Assembly: GCF_046592965.1 (NCBI RefSeq)
Contig: NZ_JBISBV010000008.1
Location: 1-64,000 of the forward strand
Origin: Marivita sp046592965
Lineage (GTDB): Bacteria > Pseudomonadota > Alphaproteobacteria > Rhodobacterales > Rhodobacteraceae
Length of the DNA stretch: 64,000 nt
Direction of reading: 5' to 3'
Within the stretch, counting starts at the first letter, position 1; each line of letters begins with the position of its first letter. The notes beneath the pieces are model-generated. The model was not told where the DNA came from. It saw only the letters and a list, made by a program, of their open reading frames with translations, and ran no database searches. Positions 1 through 8,440 of this stretch are shown here, one piece after another. The position numbers and the translations under genes are program-made.

Positions 1-12
1 GCTATGTGAGGG

Positions 13-807
13 CTACGCAGCGCCGGGCCTGCTCAGCACAAAGGGGTCAATATTGGACGCCGATAGGGGGTCAAAGTTCAATGCCGATTGACACTTCGGG
101 CGGTTCTTCCGTATCGCCCAGTGAGGCGCTCGCCGACGCGATAATTTTTTGGTCTTCCAGTACGTAGACCGCCAGTTGAAGATGGGCTTCATGCAGTAAG
201 ATGTAGCCTTGGTTTCCTCGCCAACTTTGACGTCCTTCACACGGAGTGCTTTTCGCTTAGCCCCGAGAGAAAACCGTTTTTCGATCTGAGAGCGCAGCGC
301 CTTTGCAGAGGCACCTTCAGCGAGGCCCAAGACGGCCACATGGGCGTGGACTACCCATTCGAAATCGGCGTTCGCTTTGCTGTTGATCGATACATCTATC
401 CCGCCAATGGCAATCAGATCAGGCGGAAGAACGTCACGAAGTCCACGCGCAATCCATTTTTTCGCTTGGACAAGATCAATCCTATAAAGTTCACCTCGTT
501 GAGCTGTAAAGGTGATCGGTACAAGGGTCATGCTCTCGGACCGCAAAGACCGACAGATGTAGGCCCATGCCTCCTCAAGATACTGCAGTCGCTGGTTCCT
601 CATGCATACGTGGCATGCACCTGAGCCGCAGAAATGACCTTCAGTTTCGTTACAGCCTTCAAGGATTACGGCCAAATTAATGGCTTCATTGGTACCAAGA
701 CGACGGAGTCGCCTGATGAGCAAAGCGTTTCTGATCCTTGCTGTTACCCTGTGTTCAAACTTGTCATGGATATACGGAGGCTTTTTGCGCTTGCGACGGG
801 AGGTCAT
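13..807 (-). CDS. Putative HUH-like replication/mobilisation protein with zinc finger (264 aa)
   Basis: Seen: a 264-residue basic protein. A Cys cluster (C52, C60, C65, C68) looks like a zinc-binding finger. Around H154-A-H156 the sequence WVVHAHVAV fits the HUH metal-binding motif of rolling-circle Rep and relaxase proteins, and Y204 with K207 (SYCMKP) is placed like the catalytic tyrosine region. Known: HUH endonucleases nick one DNA strand through a tyrosine. Inferred: a replication or mobilisation factor of the integrative element whose integrase lies at 2385-3566. The start at 807 overlaps the stop of the AlpA-like gene as TAATG, so the two are probably translationally coupled; a longer reading frame reaching 864 would overlap that gene heavily. 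The family is not recognised with certainty, and a plain zinc-finger DNA-binding protein is the alternative. Confidence 0.5.
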   Translation of the reverse strand: MTSRRKRKKPPYIHDKFEHRVTARIRNALLIRRLRRLGTNEAINLAVILEGCNETEGHFCGSGACHVCMRNQRLQYLEEAWAYICRSLRSESMTLVPITFTAQRGELYRIDLVQAKKWIARGLRDVLPPDLIAIGGIDVSINSKANADFEWVVHAHVAVLGLAEGASAKALRSQIEKRFSLGAKRKALRVKDVKVGEETKATSYCMKPIFNWRSTYWKTKKLSRRRAPHWAIRKNRPKCQSALNFDPLSASNIDPFVLSRPGAA

Positions 808-1040
808 TAGCTGTCTCCCTCCATCGATGTGACGTAGGCAAGGATATCTGACTTCCACCAGCAAGAGATGCGTGGTCCGAGCTTAACAGGTTTTGGTATC
901 TCGCCAGATTTGACCAAGTTGTATAGCGTTGAGCGAGAAACAGGGAGAAGCCCATCATCCCCGATAATTTGGCTAAGGCGCAGCAAAACGTCTTTGCTAG
1001 GGCGGGTATCTTGTGCGTCTTTCTGTGGAGAGGTTAACAT
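807..1040 (-). CDS. AlpA-family excisionase/transcriptional regulator (77 aa)
   Basis: Seen: a short helix-turn-helix protein of the MerR-like AlpA type. LPVSRSTLYNLVKSGEIPKP is the HTH segment, followed by GPRISCWWKSDILAYV, the usual wing ending of AlpA and Xis proteins. ATG at 1040 is preferred over 1064 because AAGGAA lies about 7 bases upstream. Known: such proteins act as prophage or ICE excisionases or activate the integrase gene. It sits between the Rep-like gene (TAATG overlap) and an inverted-repeat-rich promoter region at 1114-1151, which it or a host regulator may bind. Inferred role: directionality and regulation of the element. Confidence 0.75.
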   Translation of the reverse strand: MLTSPQKDAQDTRPSKDVLLRLSQIIGDDGLLPVSRSTLYNLVKSGEIPKPVKLGPRISCWWKSDILAYVTSMEGDS

Positions 1041-1113
1041 GTTGAAGTTCCTTTCAATGAACACCGTTGTTGGCGTTGAAAGAGAGGTACTTCCTGTTCA
1101 GCCTCTTAAAAAT

Positions 1114-1151
1114 TGTCCGACCGGACATGGATAGTCCATCTGTGTATGGAC
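1114..1151. promoter_or_regulatory. Nested inverted repeats upstream of the AlpA-like gene
   Basis: Three overlapping palindromes are visible: TGTCCG-AC-CGGACA (1114-1127), ATGGA-TAG-TCCAT (1127-1139) and GTCCAT-N6-ATGGAC (1134-1151). All arms are perfect and share a GGAC/GTCC core. They lie between the unknown gene ending at 1165 and the AlpA-like start at 1040, in the 5' region of the AlpA-Rep pair. They probably form an operator array, or alternative RNA hairpins if transcribed from further upstream. Confidence 0.5.
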
Positions 1152-1164
1152 CAATGTGCGCCCA

Positions 1165-2283
1165 TCAAGTCCTTGATTTTGTTGGTTTAGTTATAACTTC
1201 CCGAACCAACCCCTCTTCGAAAGGATGCAGTTTTCTCGCTCGAAATTCTATCGGTTCAACCAGTTCTGAAGCAAGGTTCAGTATCTCGCTCTGTCCTGCA
1301 TCGCCAATTTGGGACAAATAGGTGGTCGAGAAGTAGACTGCCTTGCCGATCCACTCTCTTAGTTTGGGTAGTGACATTTCGGGATCAAAGTCAGCCGTGA
1401 GGATCGTATCAAGAAGCGTTCTTTTCTGACTCACACGTACGTGAGCGGCTGCATGCAGCAATGCAAGGGATTCCGTGTTTCTGGACCAAATCTCATGTAT
1501 CTTCGAGCGTCTCTGGAGATAGGAGGGGAAATGTGGGAATTTCTTCGCCCGCTCAGCCATTTTGTTGACCCATTCGGCTTTTTTCTGTTTCCGTTGAGTT
1601 TCATTCCTCCCCTTTTTAAGTTCTTCTTTGAGCTGATTCTCTTCTTTTTTAAGCCTTTCAGTTCTTATCTTAATAGCCTTGTCCGCAAACAGAATTACAC
1701 GGTTCTTGCTAAGCGCGTATTTATCGCCGGACACTTCAATATCCTGCATCGTTCGCAGGATATTTAGATAATATGATATCGACTGAATACTTAAGGTATC
1801 GGCACTCAAGAAATTCTCGATATCGTACTCACTGCCTGTATAGAGAACAGCAATGTTGCCACCCAATGGATGAAAGATGTCTTGGTCAAAATCTTCGCCA
1901 GTCAGGATATAGCGTGCGATAATGTCAAGACCGTCAGAACCTTCATCGTCATCGATTTCATAGAGCCCTTCGCTTCTGACAATGTGGCGTTTAGCTTCGA
2001 GTTCCATAAGAAAGTGTGAGTGGACGTTATCTGTTGGATCGACAACACATCCGCAAAAGCCCGCAAACAGGAAATTCTTAAAAACACCGTTGCTCTCAGT
2101 GTTGTCGAGAAGAATGGGAAGAGCAGCCTTCGCGTTAAATTTCTTGCCCAAGCAAATCTTGGCGAACTCCGCTTGCATCGGGTGTTTAGGGGGGATGTCT
2201 ATTTTTGATCGAAGGTCTGCAAGCAGATCGTTGATCGCAGCTATTTCATCGCGTTTAACGTAAACATATTTTGAATTCGCCAT
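1165..2283 (-). CDS. Unknown protein with central coiled coil, element cargo (372 aa)
   Basis: Function not recognised. Seen: a soluble 372-residue protein without signal peptide or membrane segment. Residues about 200-240 are very rich in Lys, Glu and Gln (KKEENQLKEELKKGRNETQ) and should form a coiled coil. An acidic patch (YEIDDDEGSDGLD) lies near residue 110, and the C-terminal third is helical. The DNA is A+T-richer than the chromosomal genes to the right, as expected for acquired cargo. It lies between the AlpA-like gene and the integrase on the same strand. Cargo of such elements is often defence, toxin or metabolic, but nothing here allows a choice. Confidence 0.6.
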   Translation of the reverse strand: MANSKYVYVKRDEIAAINDLLADLRSKIDIPPKHPMQAEFAKICLGKKFNAKAALPILLDNTESNGVFKNFLFAGFCGCVVDPTDNVHSHFLMELEAKRHIVRSEGLYEIDDDEGSDGLDIIARYILTGEDFDQDIFHPLGGNIAVLYTGSEYDIENFLSADTLSIQSISYYLNILRTMQDIEVSGDKYALSKNRVILFADKAIKIRTERLKKEENQLKEELKKGRNETQRKQKKAEWVNKMAERAKKFPHFPSYLQRRSKIHEIWSRNTESLALLHAAAHVRVSQKRTLLDTILTADFDPEMSLPKLREWIGKAVYFSTTYLSQIGDAGQSEILNLASELVEPIEFRARKLHPFEEGLVREVITKPTKSRT

Positions 2284-2384
2284 TTAGGTAGATCGCTCTT
2301 TAAGTTGGGATTGTGACTTGATGAGGGGTTGCATTCGGTGACGAGGATTTTGTGTTAGGATAGAAGGTGTCAATCGGAAATAGC

Positions 2385-3566
2385 TCAATCGTTATTCAAG
2401 TAGGATGCCCATTTTTCCATCATTGCTCGACGGCGATCAAGCATGTCTCCACGTCTATAGGCGGCCTCTACTTTGTTCCCCACAGAGTGCGCCAAGGCCA
2501 TCTCTGCAAGTTCGTTGGGATAGTCTGTGGTTTCGGCAACCCAATCCCGGAATGATGATCGGAAGCCATGCGCAGTGAAGGGCACCTCTAGCCGTCTGAG
2601 CATCATTGCGAATGCCATGTTAGACATTGGGCGCTTAGGTTTGGTTCCGGGAAAAACATAAGAGCCCTGCAGGCCCAAGGCTGACACTTCCTCGACAATT
2701 TCGAGAGCCCGCTGGGGAAGGGGGATGCGATGCTCGCGCTCCATCTTCATGCGTTCGGCAGGGATGACCCACAGCCCCTCTTCGAGATCAAACTCCGACC
2801 AGTCGGCCTTCAAAACTTCTGACGTGCGTGTTGCCGTCAGGATCAATAGTTCAAAGGCGCGTCTGGTGATAAGGCCATCCTTATCGGCCCGCTGCAGCCC
2901 CTGCACAAAGGCGGGGACATCCGCGAAAGGCATGGCAGCGTGGTGTTCGACCTTCGCGGTCTGTTTGGGAAGACCTCGCTCAATTCCATCAACAGGATTG
3001 TCTGTCGTGCGAAACCCAGATGCCTTGGCCCAATCAAACACAGTCTTCAAGCGTTGTCGCACCCGTCGCGCCGTCTCCGGCTTTTCCAGCCAGATCGGTG
3101 ACAAAACACGCAAGACATCACCTGACTTGATGTGATCCAGTTGCAAGTTGCCAATATGGGGCACCGCGTAGGTCTCTAGAGTGTTGATCCACTGTTGAGC
3201 GTGTTTAGGATTCTTCCACGTTGGCGCGGTTTCAGAATGAACCTGTCGCGCTGCTTCAGCAAAAGTAGGTGTTGTAGCGCGCTCTTTACGACGCTCTTCC
3301 AGTGGATTGCCCCCGTTACGCGCAATTGTCCGATACTTGACGGCCAATTGCCGAGCATCTGCGAGAGTCACCAAGTTTGCGCCACCCAAACCCATGTCTC
3401 GCCTCCGACCATGAACCATGATCCTCAGCATCCACCGCTTGGCACCGGTGTCTGATACCACGAGGTAAAGACCTTGACCGTCAGAATAGCGTCCCGCTTT
3501 GGTCACCTGCCGCACCTTGAGAGCAGAGAGGGCCTTGTCTGGATGCAAACCGCGCCGTTTTGTCAT
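2385..3566 (-). CDS. P4-type tyrosine site-specific integrase (393 aa)
   Basis: Catalyses site-specific integration and excision. Seen: an N-terminal DUF4102 arm-binding domain (about residues 8-95, with YSDGQGLYLVVSDTGAKRW), a central SAM-like core-binding domain (about 100-200), and a C-terminal catalytic domain with all expected residues: R247 (TATRTSEVL), H333-x-x-R336 (HGFRSSFRDW), H360 (LAHSVG) and the nucleophile Y370. ATG at 3566 is chosen because AGGTG lies upstream and the DUF4102 domain begins there; a frame open to 3608 adds 14 atypical residues. Length is normal and the gene looks intact. As usual for P4-type elements the integrase probably sits next to an attachment site, here presumably within 3567-4147. 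No tRNA was recognised there. Confidence 0.93.
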   Translation of the reverse strand: MTKRRGLHPDKALSALKVRQVTKAGRYSDGQGLYLVVSDTGAKRWMLRIMVHGRRRDMGLGGANLVTLADARQLAVKYRTIARNGGNPLEERRKERATTPTFAEAARQVHSETAPTWKNPKHAQQWINTLETYAVPHIGNLQLDHIKSGDVLRVLSPIWLEKPETARRVRQRLKTVFDWAKASGFRTTDNPVDGIERGLPKQTAKVEHHAAMPFADVPAFVQGLQRADKDGLITRRAFELLILTATRTSEVLKADWSEFDLEEGLWVIPAERMKMEREHRIPLPQRALEIVEEVSALGLQGSYVFPGTKPKRPMSNMAFAMMLRRLEVPFTAHGFRSSFRDWVAETTDYPNELAEMALAHSVGNKVEAAYRRGDMLDRRRAMMEKWASYLNND

Positions 3567-4147
3567 TCTAACACCTGCCAAGCAAAAACCACCCACATTA
3601 CAGCCCACATTTCGAAGCCAGTTGCAATGGTTTTAGCTGGTTTCTGCTGGACGACCTACTTCGTTTTATCGTATTGATTCAATGCAGTAAACGAACGACT
3701 CTGCATCTGCTTGCACTTTGATTGGGGTTCTCCTCGGTCCGCCACTTACAGAGAATTCCCCGTTTTTATTGAATAATTCGCCAGATTGGTTGCTTCGGTT
3801 CTCGGAGTTGGAACTTTCCGTTCTGGCAACGATCTTCTTGAGGTCTGTGGACTTGCTGTTTCGCGCCGCGTCGGCGGCGGGCGCGGCTTGCGGTGCTGGG
3901 CCTGCGTCAGGCAGCCATGGCGTTATGCAAGAATTTGCCTTGCGTGGGCTAAAGGTACGAGATCGCTCCCGCGGAGGTGCCCTTAGCGAGTGAAGCGTGA
4001 TGATTGCGACGCGCGATACCAACGAGTTCATTGAAAATGCGCGCCGCGCCAAGCGAACATGCGCGCATCCGACTGACATCAATAGTCCAGGCATCGGAAC
4101 CATTTTTCAACGGTCGCGTTGAAAGTCACAAGGTTTTGGAGGACAGC
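3567..4147. other. Gap: element boundary region, no convincing gene
   Basis: About 580 bases between the integrase and the pao operon. A 145-codon frame on the minus strand (3666-4103) and a 91-codon frame on the plus strand (3718-3993) overlap each other. Neither has a ribosome site or a recognised domain, so neither is called. Composition changes from A+T-rich (to about 3830) to G+C-rich. The attachment site of the element is expected here, but no tRNA or direct repeat can be shown because the other end is outside the window. The promoter of paoA should lie in the right half. Confidence 0.5.
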
Positions 4148-4666
4148 ATGGAAATGACGCTAAACATCAACGGGGAGGCCCGTGCGCTTGATGTTGATCC
4201 TCGAACGACATTGCTCGATGCGCTGCGCAACCACCTTGGCCTTACTGGCTCGAAGAAGGGATGCGATCACGGTCAATGCGGTGCCTGCACGGTCATCGCC
4301 GACGGTCGGCGGATCAATTCCTGCCTGACCCTCGCCTGCATGATGGACGGTGTCGAAATCACCACCGTGGAAGGGCTCGGCAAACCGGGCGACCTGTCGC
4401 CGTTGCAAGATGCTTTCGTGCGTCATGACGGGTTCCAGTGCGGCTATTGCACCCCCGGACAGATTTGCTCGGCGACCGCGATGCTCGACGAGGTCCGCTC
4501 CGGCTGGCCGAGCGTCGTGACCGAGGACCTGGAGGGGGAGACGGTGAGCCTCGACAACGACGAGATCGCCGAGCGAATGTCCGGCAACCTGTGCCGGTGC
4601 GCGGCCTATCCCAATATCGTTGATGCGATCCGTGAAGTCTCTGAGCGCAAGTTGGCCGCGGAATGA
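4148..4666 (+). CDS. paoA: Aldehyde oxidoreductase, [2Fe-2S] subunit, PaoA/YagT-like (172 aa)
   Basis: Small iron-sulfur subunit of a xanthine-dehydrogenase-family molybdoenzyme; it passes electrons from the molybdenum subunit to FAD. Seen: a plant-type [2Fe-2S] motif (CDHGQCGACTV, then a further Cys in INSC) and the second cluster of the family (GFQCGYCTPGQ, then GNLCRCAAYPNI). Start 4148 is preceded by GGAGG 5 bases upstream. A longer frame reaching 4004 would add 48 unrelated residues. E. coli PaoA carries a Tat signal for periplasmic export; this protein begins directly at the ferredoxin domain, so the complex is probably cytoplasmic. It overlaps paoB by 4 bases (ATGA). Confidence 0.88.
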   Translation: MEMTLNINGEARALDVDPRTTLLDALRNHLGLTGSKKGCDHGQCGACTVIADGRRINSCLTLACMMDGVEITTVEGLGKPGDLSPLQDAFVRHDGFQCGYCTPGQICSATAMLDEVRSGWPSVVTEDLEGETVSLDNDEIAERMSGNLCRCAAYPNIVDAIREVSERKLAAE

Positions 4667-5622
4667 ATCCTTTTGAGTATGTCCGAGCCGACGAAATCAG
4701 CGATGCCGTGGGCAAGCCGCGGTTCATCGCGGGCGGTACCAACCTGCTCGACTTGATGAAGTTGGGGGTCGAGACGCCCGACCGCCTTACCGACATCACG
4801 CGGCTCGACCTGAAATCCATCGAAGATTACGAAGGTGGTCTGCGGATCGGCGCGCTGGTCTCGAATTCCGACCTTGCCGCCGACATGCGCGTGCGTCGGG
4901 ATTATCCGGTGCTGCCGCGCGCGCTGCTCTCGGGGGCCAGCGGCCAGTTGCGCAACATGGCAACCACCGGCGGCAACCTTCTTCAACGCACGCGATGCTA
5001 TTACTTTCAGGACACGGATTCGCCATGCAACAAGCGCACGCCCGGATCGGGATGCAGCGCCATCGGTGGCGTCACGCGCCTCCATGCGATCTTTGGGACA
5101 AGCGAGCATTGCATCGCCACCCATCCCAGTGACATGGCCGTGGCGATGCAGGCTCTGGATGCGTCGGTCGAGGTCGAGGGTGGGGACGGATCGCGCCGGA
5201 TCGCGCTGTCGGATTTCTACCGCCTGCCGGGGGATCGCCCGGATCTCGAAACGGTGCTTGAACCCGGTGAGTTGATCACCGCCGTGGTGCTGCCACCGGC
5301 ACCTCCGGGCAGACAGACCTATCGCAAGGTCCGCGACCGCGCCTCTTATGCTTTTGCGCTGGTCTCCGTTGCCGGGATCGTTTCGATGGAAAACGGCAAA
5401 ATCAAACAGGCGAAGCTGGCTTTCGGCGGTGTCGCCCCACGTCCGTGGCGTGACCGGGAGTTCGAAGCCGCGCTGGCAGGTCAGGCGCCCACGAAAGAGA
5501 CCTTCGACGCTGCGACCGACATCCTGCTGCAAGATGCGGTCGGGCAGGGCGGAAATGATTTCAAGATCCCGCTGCTGCGGCGCACGCTGCGCGCCGTTCT
5601 GACCGAACTCTGCGAGGAATGA
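4663..5622 (+). CDS. paoB: Aldehyde oxidoreductase, FAD and [4Fe-4S] subunit, PaoB/YagS-like (319 aa)
   Basis: FAD-binding medium subunit. Seen: the FAD motif FIAGGTNLLDLMK near residue 25, ATTGGNLLQRTRC near residue 105, then the insertion TRCYYFQDTDSPCNKRTPGSG with further Cys residues and SEHCIATHPSDMAVA. This Cys-bearing insertion is the [4Fe-4S] feature that separates the PaoB/YagS subfamily from ordinary xanthine dehydrogenase FAD subunits. The C-terminal CO-dehydrogenase flavoprotein domain (about 215-315) is complete. Start by ATGA overlap with paoA; paoC begins 4 bases after its stop. The electron acceptor is unknown; oxygen or ferredoxin has been reported for relatives. Confidence 0.88.
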   Translation: MNPFEYVRADEISDAVGKPRFIAGGTNLLDLMKLGVETPDRLTDITRLDLKSIEDYEGGLRIGALVSNSDLAADMRVRRDYPVLPRALLSGASGQLRNMATTGGNLLQRTRCYYFQDTDSPCNKRTPGSGCSAIGGVTRLHAIFGTSEHCIATHPSDMAVAMQALDASVEVEGGDGSRRIALSDFYRLPGDRPDLETVLEPGELITAVVLPPAPPGRQTYRKVRDRASYAFALVSVAGIVSMENGKIKQAKLAFGGVAPRPWRDREFEAALAGQAPTKETFDAATDILLQDAVGQGGNDFKIPLLRRTLRAVLTELCEE

Positions 5623-5626
5623 CGCC

Positions 5627-7813
5627 ATGAACCTGCATCACAAGATGGACGAGGCCGACCGTCGCAACCGGCTCGACGAGATGGCGCAGGGCGTGTTGTC
5701 CACGCCAATGGATCGCCCTGAGGGGCCGCTCAAGGTTTCGGGCACTGCCACCTATGCCCACGAGGCCCAGCCCGACGGCATGTTACACGGGGTGTTCGCG
5801 CGCGCGCCTCGCATTGGCCGGCTGATGGGAATGGACGATACCGCCGCACGTGGCATGGATGGCGTCAAGACGATCATCTCCGGTGAAAGACTGTTGCGCA
5901 ATCCCGCCCAGGGCACCGCGAACGAAGCTCCGGTCCAGGGCGCATCGGACGTGCATTACGTCGGCCAACCGATCGCGCTTGTTGTCGCCGACAATTTCGA
6001 GACCGCCCGCGCCGCGGCCCAGACGATCTCTTTCGACATCGCTGACGCCGATCGCGCCCCCAGCACCCCTCGCGATTATGAAAGCCCTGACGACCAGCAA
6101 TCCAGTCAGGGCGACCTCGACCGGGCAATGAACGAGGCGGCCGTAAGTATCGACCAAACCTATACGACGCCCTCTCACAACTCTGCGGCGATGGAGCCCC
6201 ATGCGTCCATCGCGCAATGGGATGGCGAAAAACTGGTTCTGCGCGGCAGCTATCAGATGCTGAAGTACAACCGCAACGAACTGGCCGATGCGCTGGGGGT
6301 CGATCCCGAGAATGTCAGAATCGTCTCGCCCTATGTGGGCGGCGGCTTTGGCTCCAAACTTGGTATTGCACCCGAAGCCGTCGCGGCGGCTCTTGCGGCC
6401 AGGGAGACCGGTCACCCTGTCGGCGTGGCGATGACACGTCAACAAGTGTTTGAGAGCACCATGCGCCGCTCGGAGACCAGGCAGCGGGTCCGGCTGGCCG
6501 CCGATGCCGACGGGCGCCTGAGTGGCGTCGGGCACGATGCCTGGGTGTCGAACCTGCCGGAGGAGACGTTCTTTGAACCGGTGACCCAAGCCACGCCGTT
6601 TACCTATCGCGGCGAGAACCGCGTGATCGGAACCCATGTCACCCGTGTCAGCCGTACCTGCGCCGGCTCGGTCCGCGCGCCCGGTGAGGCGGTGGGCGTC
6701 ACCTGTTTCGAGATCGCCATGGACGAGCTGGCTCATGCCGCCGGGATCGACCCGGTTGAACTGCGCCGTCGCAACATCGCCGAGCAAGACCCCTCGGAGA
6801 ACAAGCCCTATTCCTCGAACAAGCTCGACGCCGCGTTGACCTCGGGTGCTGCGGCCTTCGGCTGGGATGACAGCCGCCCCGAGCCTGCAAGCCGTCGCGA
6901 GGGCGAATGGCTGATCGGGCAAGGCATGGCCTCGGCGGTGCGCGTGAACACCCTCATGGGTTCAAAGGCACGCGTGACGCTTGATCCGGGTGGCACCGCG
7001 GTGGTCGAGACCGACATGACCGACATCGGCACGGGCACCTACGCGATCCTGACACAGCTCGCCGCCGAGATGCTGGGCCTTGAGTCGGGCGCCGTCGAGG
7101 TCAGGCTCGGCGACACCGATCACCCGCCGGGGTCTGGCTCGGGCGGATCATGGGGCGCGTCCTCGGCCGGATCTTCGGTCTTCCTCGCGTGCCAGAGCCT
7201 TCGCCGGCACATCGCGGACGCGCTCGGGACCAGCGAAGAGAACCTGACCCTCAAGGATGGACAGGCGATTGCCGACAACCGCTCGGTGCCGCTGTCGGAG
7301 GTACTGGACGCACCCCTCGAAAGCACCGGCGAGATCGAGCCTGGAGACACGGGGGATGACGTCAGGCAGGCCACTTGGGGTGCCTATTTCTGCGAAGTTG
7401 CGGTCAATTCCGTGACGGGCGAGACGCGGGTGCGTCGCATGCATGGCACTTTTGCCGCCGGTCGCATCCTGAACCCCAAAACCGCGCGCTCGCAATGCCT
7501 GGGCGGAATGACTTTCGGCATCGGCATGGCCTTGACGGAGGAACTGATGCACGATCCGCGTGATGGGCACGTCGTCAACCGCGACTTTGCCGAATACCAC
7601 CTGCCGGTCAACGCCGATGTGCCGCAAATAACGGTCGAGTTGTTGGATGAACGCGACCCTTGGGCCAACCCGATGCAGGCCAAGGGGATCGGCGAGCTGG
7701 GCATTTGCGGAGCCGCCGCGGCCATCCTCAACGCTATCCACAACGCGACCGGCGTGCGGGTGCGCGATCTACCTGCGACGCTGGACAAGGTGCTGGCGGA
7801 AATGGCGGATTGA
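5627..7813 (+). CDS. paoC: Aldehyde oxidoreductase, molybdenum-binding catalytic subunit, PaoC/YagR-like (728 aa)
   Basis: Large catalytic subunit, probably oxidising aldehydes to carboxylic acids at a molybdopterin-cytosine-dinucleotide cofactor. Seen: an N-terminal a/b-hammerhead domain (to about residue 150), YVGGGFGSKLG near residue 240 (cofactor contact), the GSGSGGSWGASSAGSSV loop near residue 505, and KGIGELGICGAAAA near residue 690, whose Glu is the catalytic base of the family. At 728 residues it is full length. It is the last gene of the three-gene operon. No XdhC/PaoD-type maturation chaperone follows, so that function must come from elsewhere. Substrate range cannot be read from sequence. 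Confidence 0.88.
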   Translation: MNLHHKMDEADRRNRLDEMAQGVLSTPMDRPEGPLKVSGTATYAHEAQPDGMLHGVFARAPRIGRLMGMDDTAARGMDGVKTIISGERLLRNPAQGTANEAPVQGASDVHYVGQPIALVVADNFETARAAAQTISFDIADADRAPSTPRDYESPDDQQSSQGDLDRAMNEAAVSIDQTYTTPSHNSAAMEPHASIAQWDGEKLVLRGSYQMLKYNRNELADALGVDPENVRIVSPYVGGGFGSKLGIAPEAVAAALAARETGHPVGVAMTRQQVFESTMRRSETRQRVRLAADADGRLSGVGHDAWVSNLPEETFFEPVTQATPFTYRGENRVIGTHVTRVSRTCAGSVRAPGEAVGVTCFEIAMDELAHAAGIDPVELRRRNIAEQDPSENKPYSSNKLDAALTSGAAAFGWDDSRPEPASRREGEWLIGQGMASAVRVNTLMGSKARVTLDPGGTAVVETDMTDIGTGTYAILTQLAAEMLGLESGAVEVRLGDTDHPPGSGSGGSWGASSAGSSVFLACQSLRRHIADALGTSEENLTLKDGQAIADNRSVPLSEVLDAPLESTGEIEPGDTGDDVRQATWGAYFCEVAVNSVTGETRVRRMHGTFAAGRILNPKTARSQCLGGMTFGIGMALTEELMHDPRDGHVVNRDFAEYHLPVNADVPQITVELLDERDPWANPMQAKGIGELGICGAAAAILNAIHNATGVRVRDLPATLDKVLAEMAD

Positions 7814-7995
7814 TCGCGGCCGATTTTCCGAAACCAAAGCTTCAAACCAGTTTGGTTTGCTCAACGCTTTTCTTCAGGGTCATTTCGCACAAGTTCAGGA
7901 CGTCGTTCTCATCGCACAATTCGGCCAACCGATGCGGTGGCGCGAGCACAGGAAAGCCGTAAGAATTGGCAACAAACCGGTGCCAAGCATCGGTT

Positions 7996-8397
7996 TCAGG
8001 GTTTGGGAGCTTGCCTGATGTGCTTCCAAGCCACGACCGATATAACCGCCCAAACTCCCGTTCTTAGGATCATCGCCCCAACGGTGCGCATCTCGTAAGC
8101 GCCGCCTTCACTTATATGCAGCGCAAAGGCCAGCATCACCAAAAACGTGCTGGCAAGAATACCAATTGATACCCAGACCGCAGGAGAGTGCCGGAGGAAC
8201 AACCCGATTCCAGCGACAACATAAGCGAAACCAGCCAGAAAATTGAACCACAGCACGAATGGCACGGCATTGCCGACAGCCGCTCGGGCCTCAGCGCCGC
8301 CGAACAGGGCACGACCACCGGACAAAATCGTTAACAGTCCGAAAATGAAGGCCACGCCTGCCGCGACCACCAGGCTGGTGTTTCGATTGGTGTTCAT
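7996..8397 (-). CDS. Four-helix small membrane protein, function unknown (133 aa)
   Basis: Seen: four hydrophobic segments, beginning with TSLVVAAGVAFIFGLLTIL, then one around VLWFNFLAGFAYVVAGIGLF, one around WVSIGILASTFLVMLAFAL, and a last near VGAMILRTGVWAVISVVAW. No catalytic motif is visible. ATG at 8397 (MNTNRNTS) is chosen; a frame open to 8505 adds 36 basic residues and overlaps phaC. It begins 43 bases after the phaC stop on the same strand, so it is probably co-transcribed. The protein ends in a short basic tail on the presumed cytoplasmic side. No function is proposed. Confidence 0.7.
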   Translation of the reverse strand: MNTNRNTSLVVAAGVAFIFGLLTILSGGRALFGGAEARAAVGNAVPFVLWFNFLAGFAYVVAGIGLFLRHSPAVWVSIGILASTFLVMLAFALHISEGGAYEMRTVGAMILRTGVWAVISVVAWKHIRQAPKP

Positions 8398-8440
8398 CTG
8401 CTTAGTCCTTCGTTGTGCCACGCCCGGCAAAGAAAGTGTC

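Noticed and set aside
3666..4103. 145-codon minus-strand frame beside the integrase
   Set aside because: No ribosome site, no domain, overlapping frames on both strands; treated as the element boundary region.
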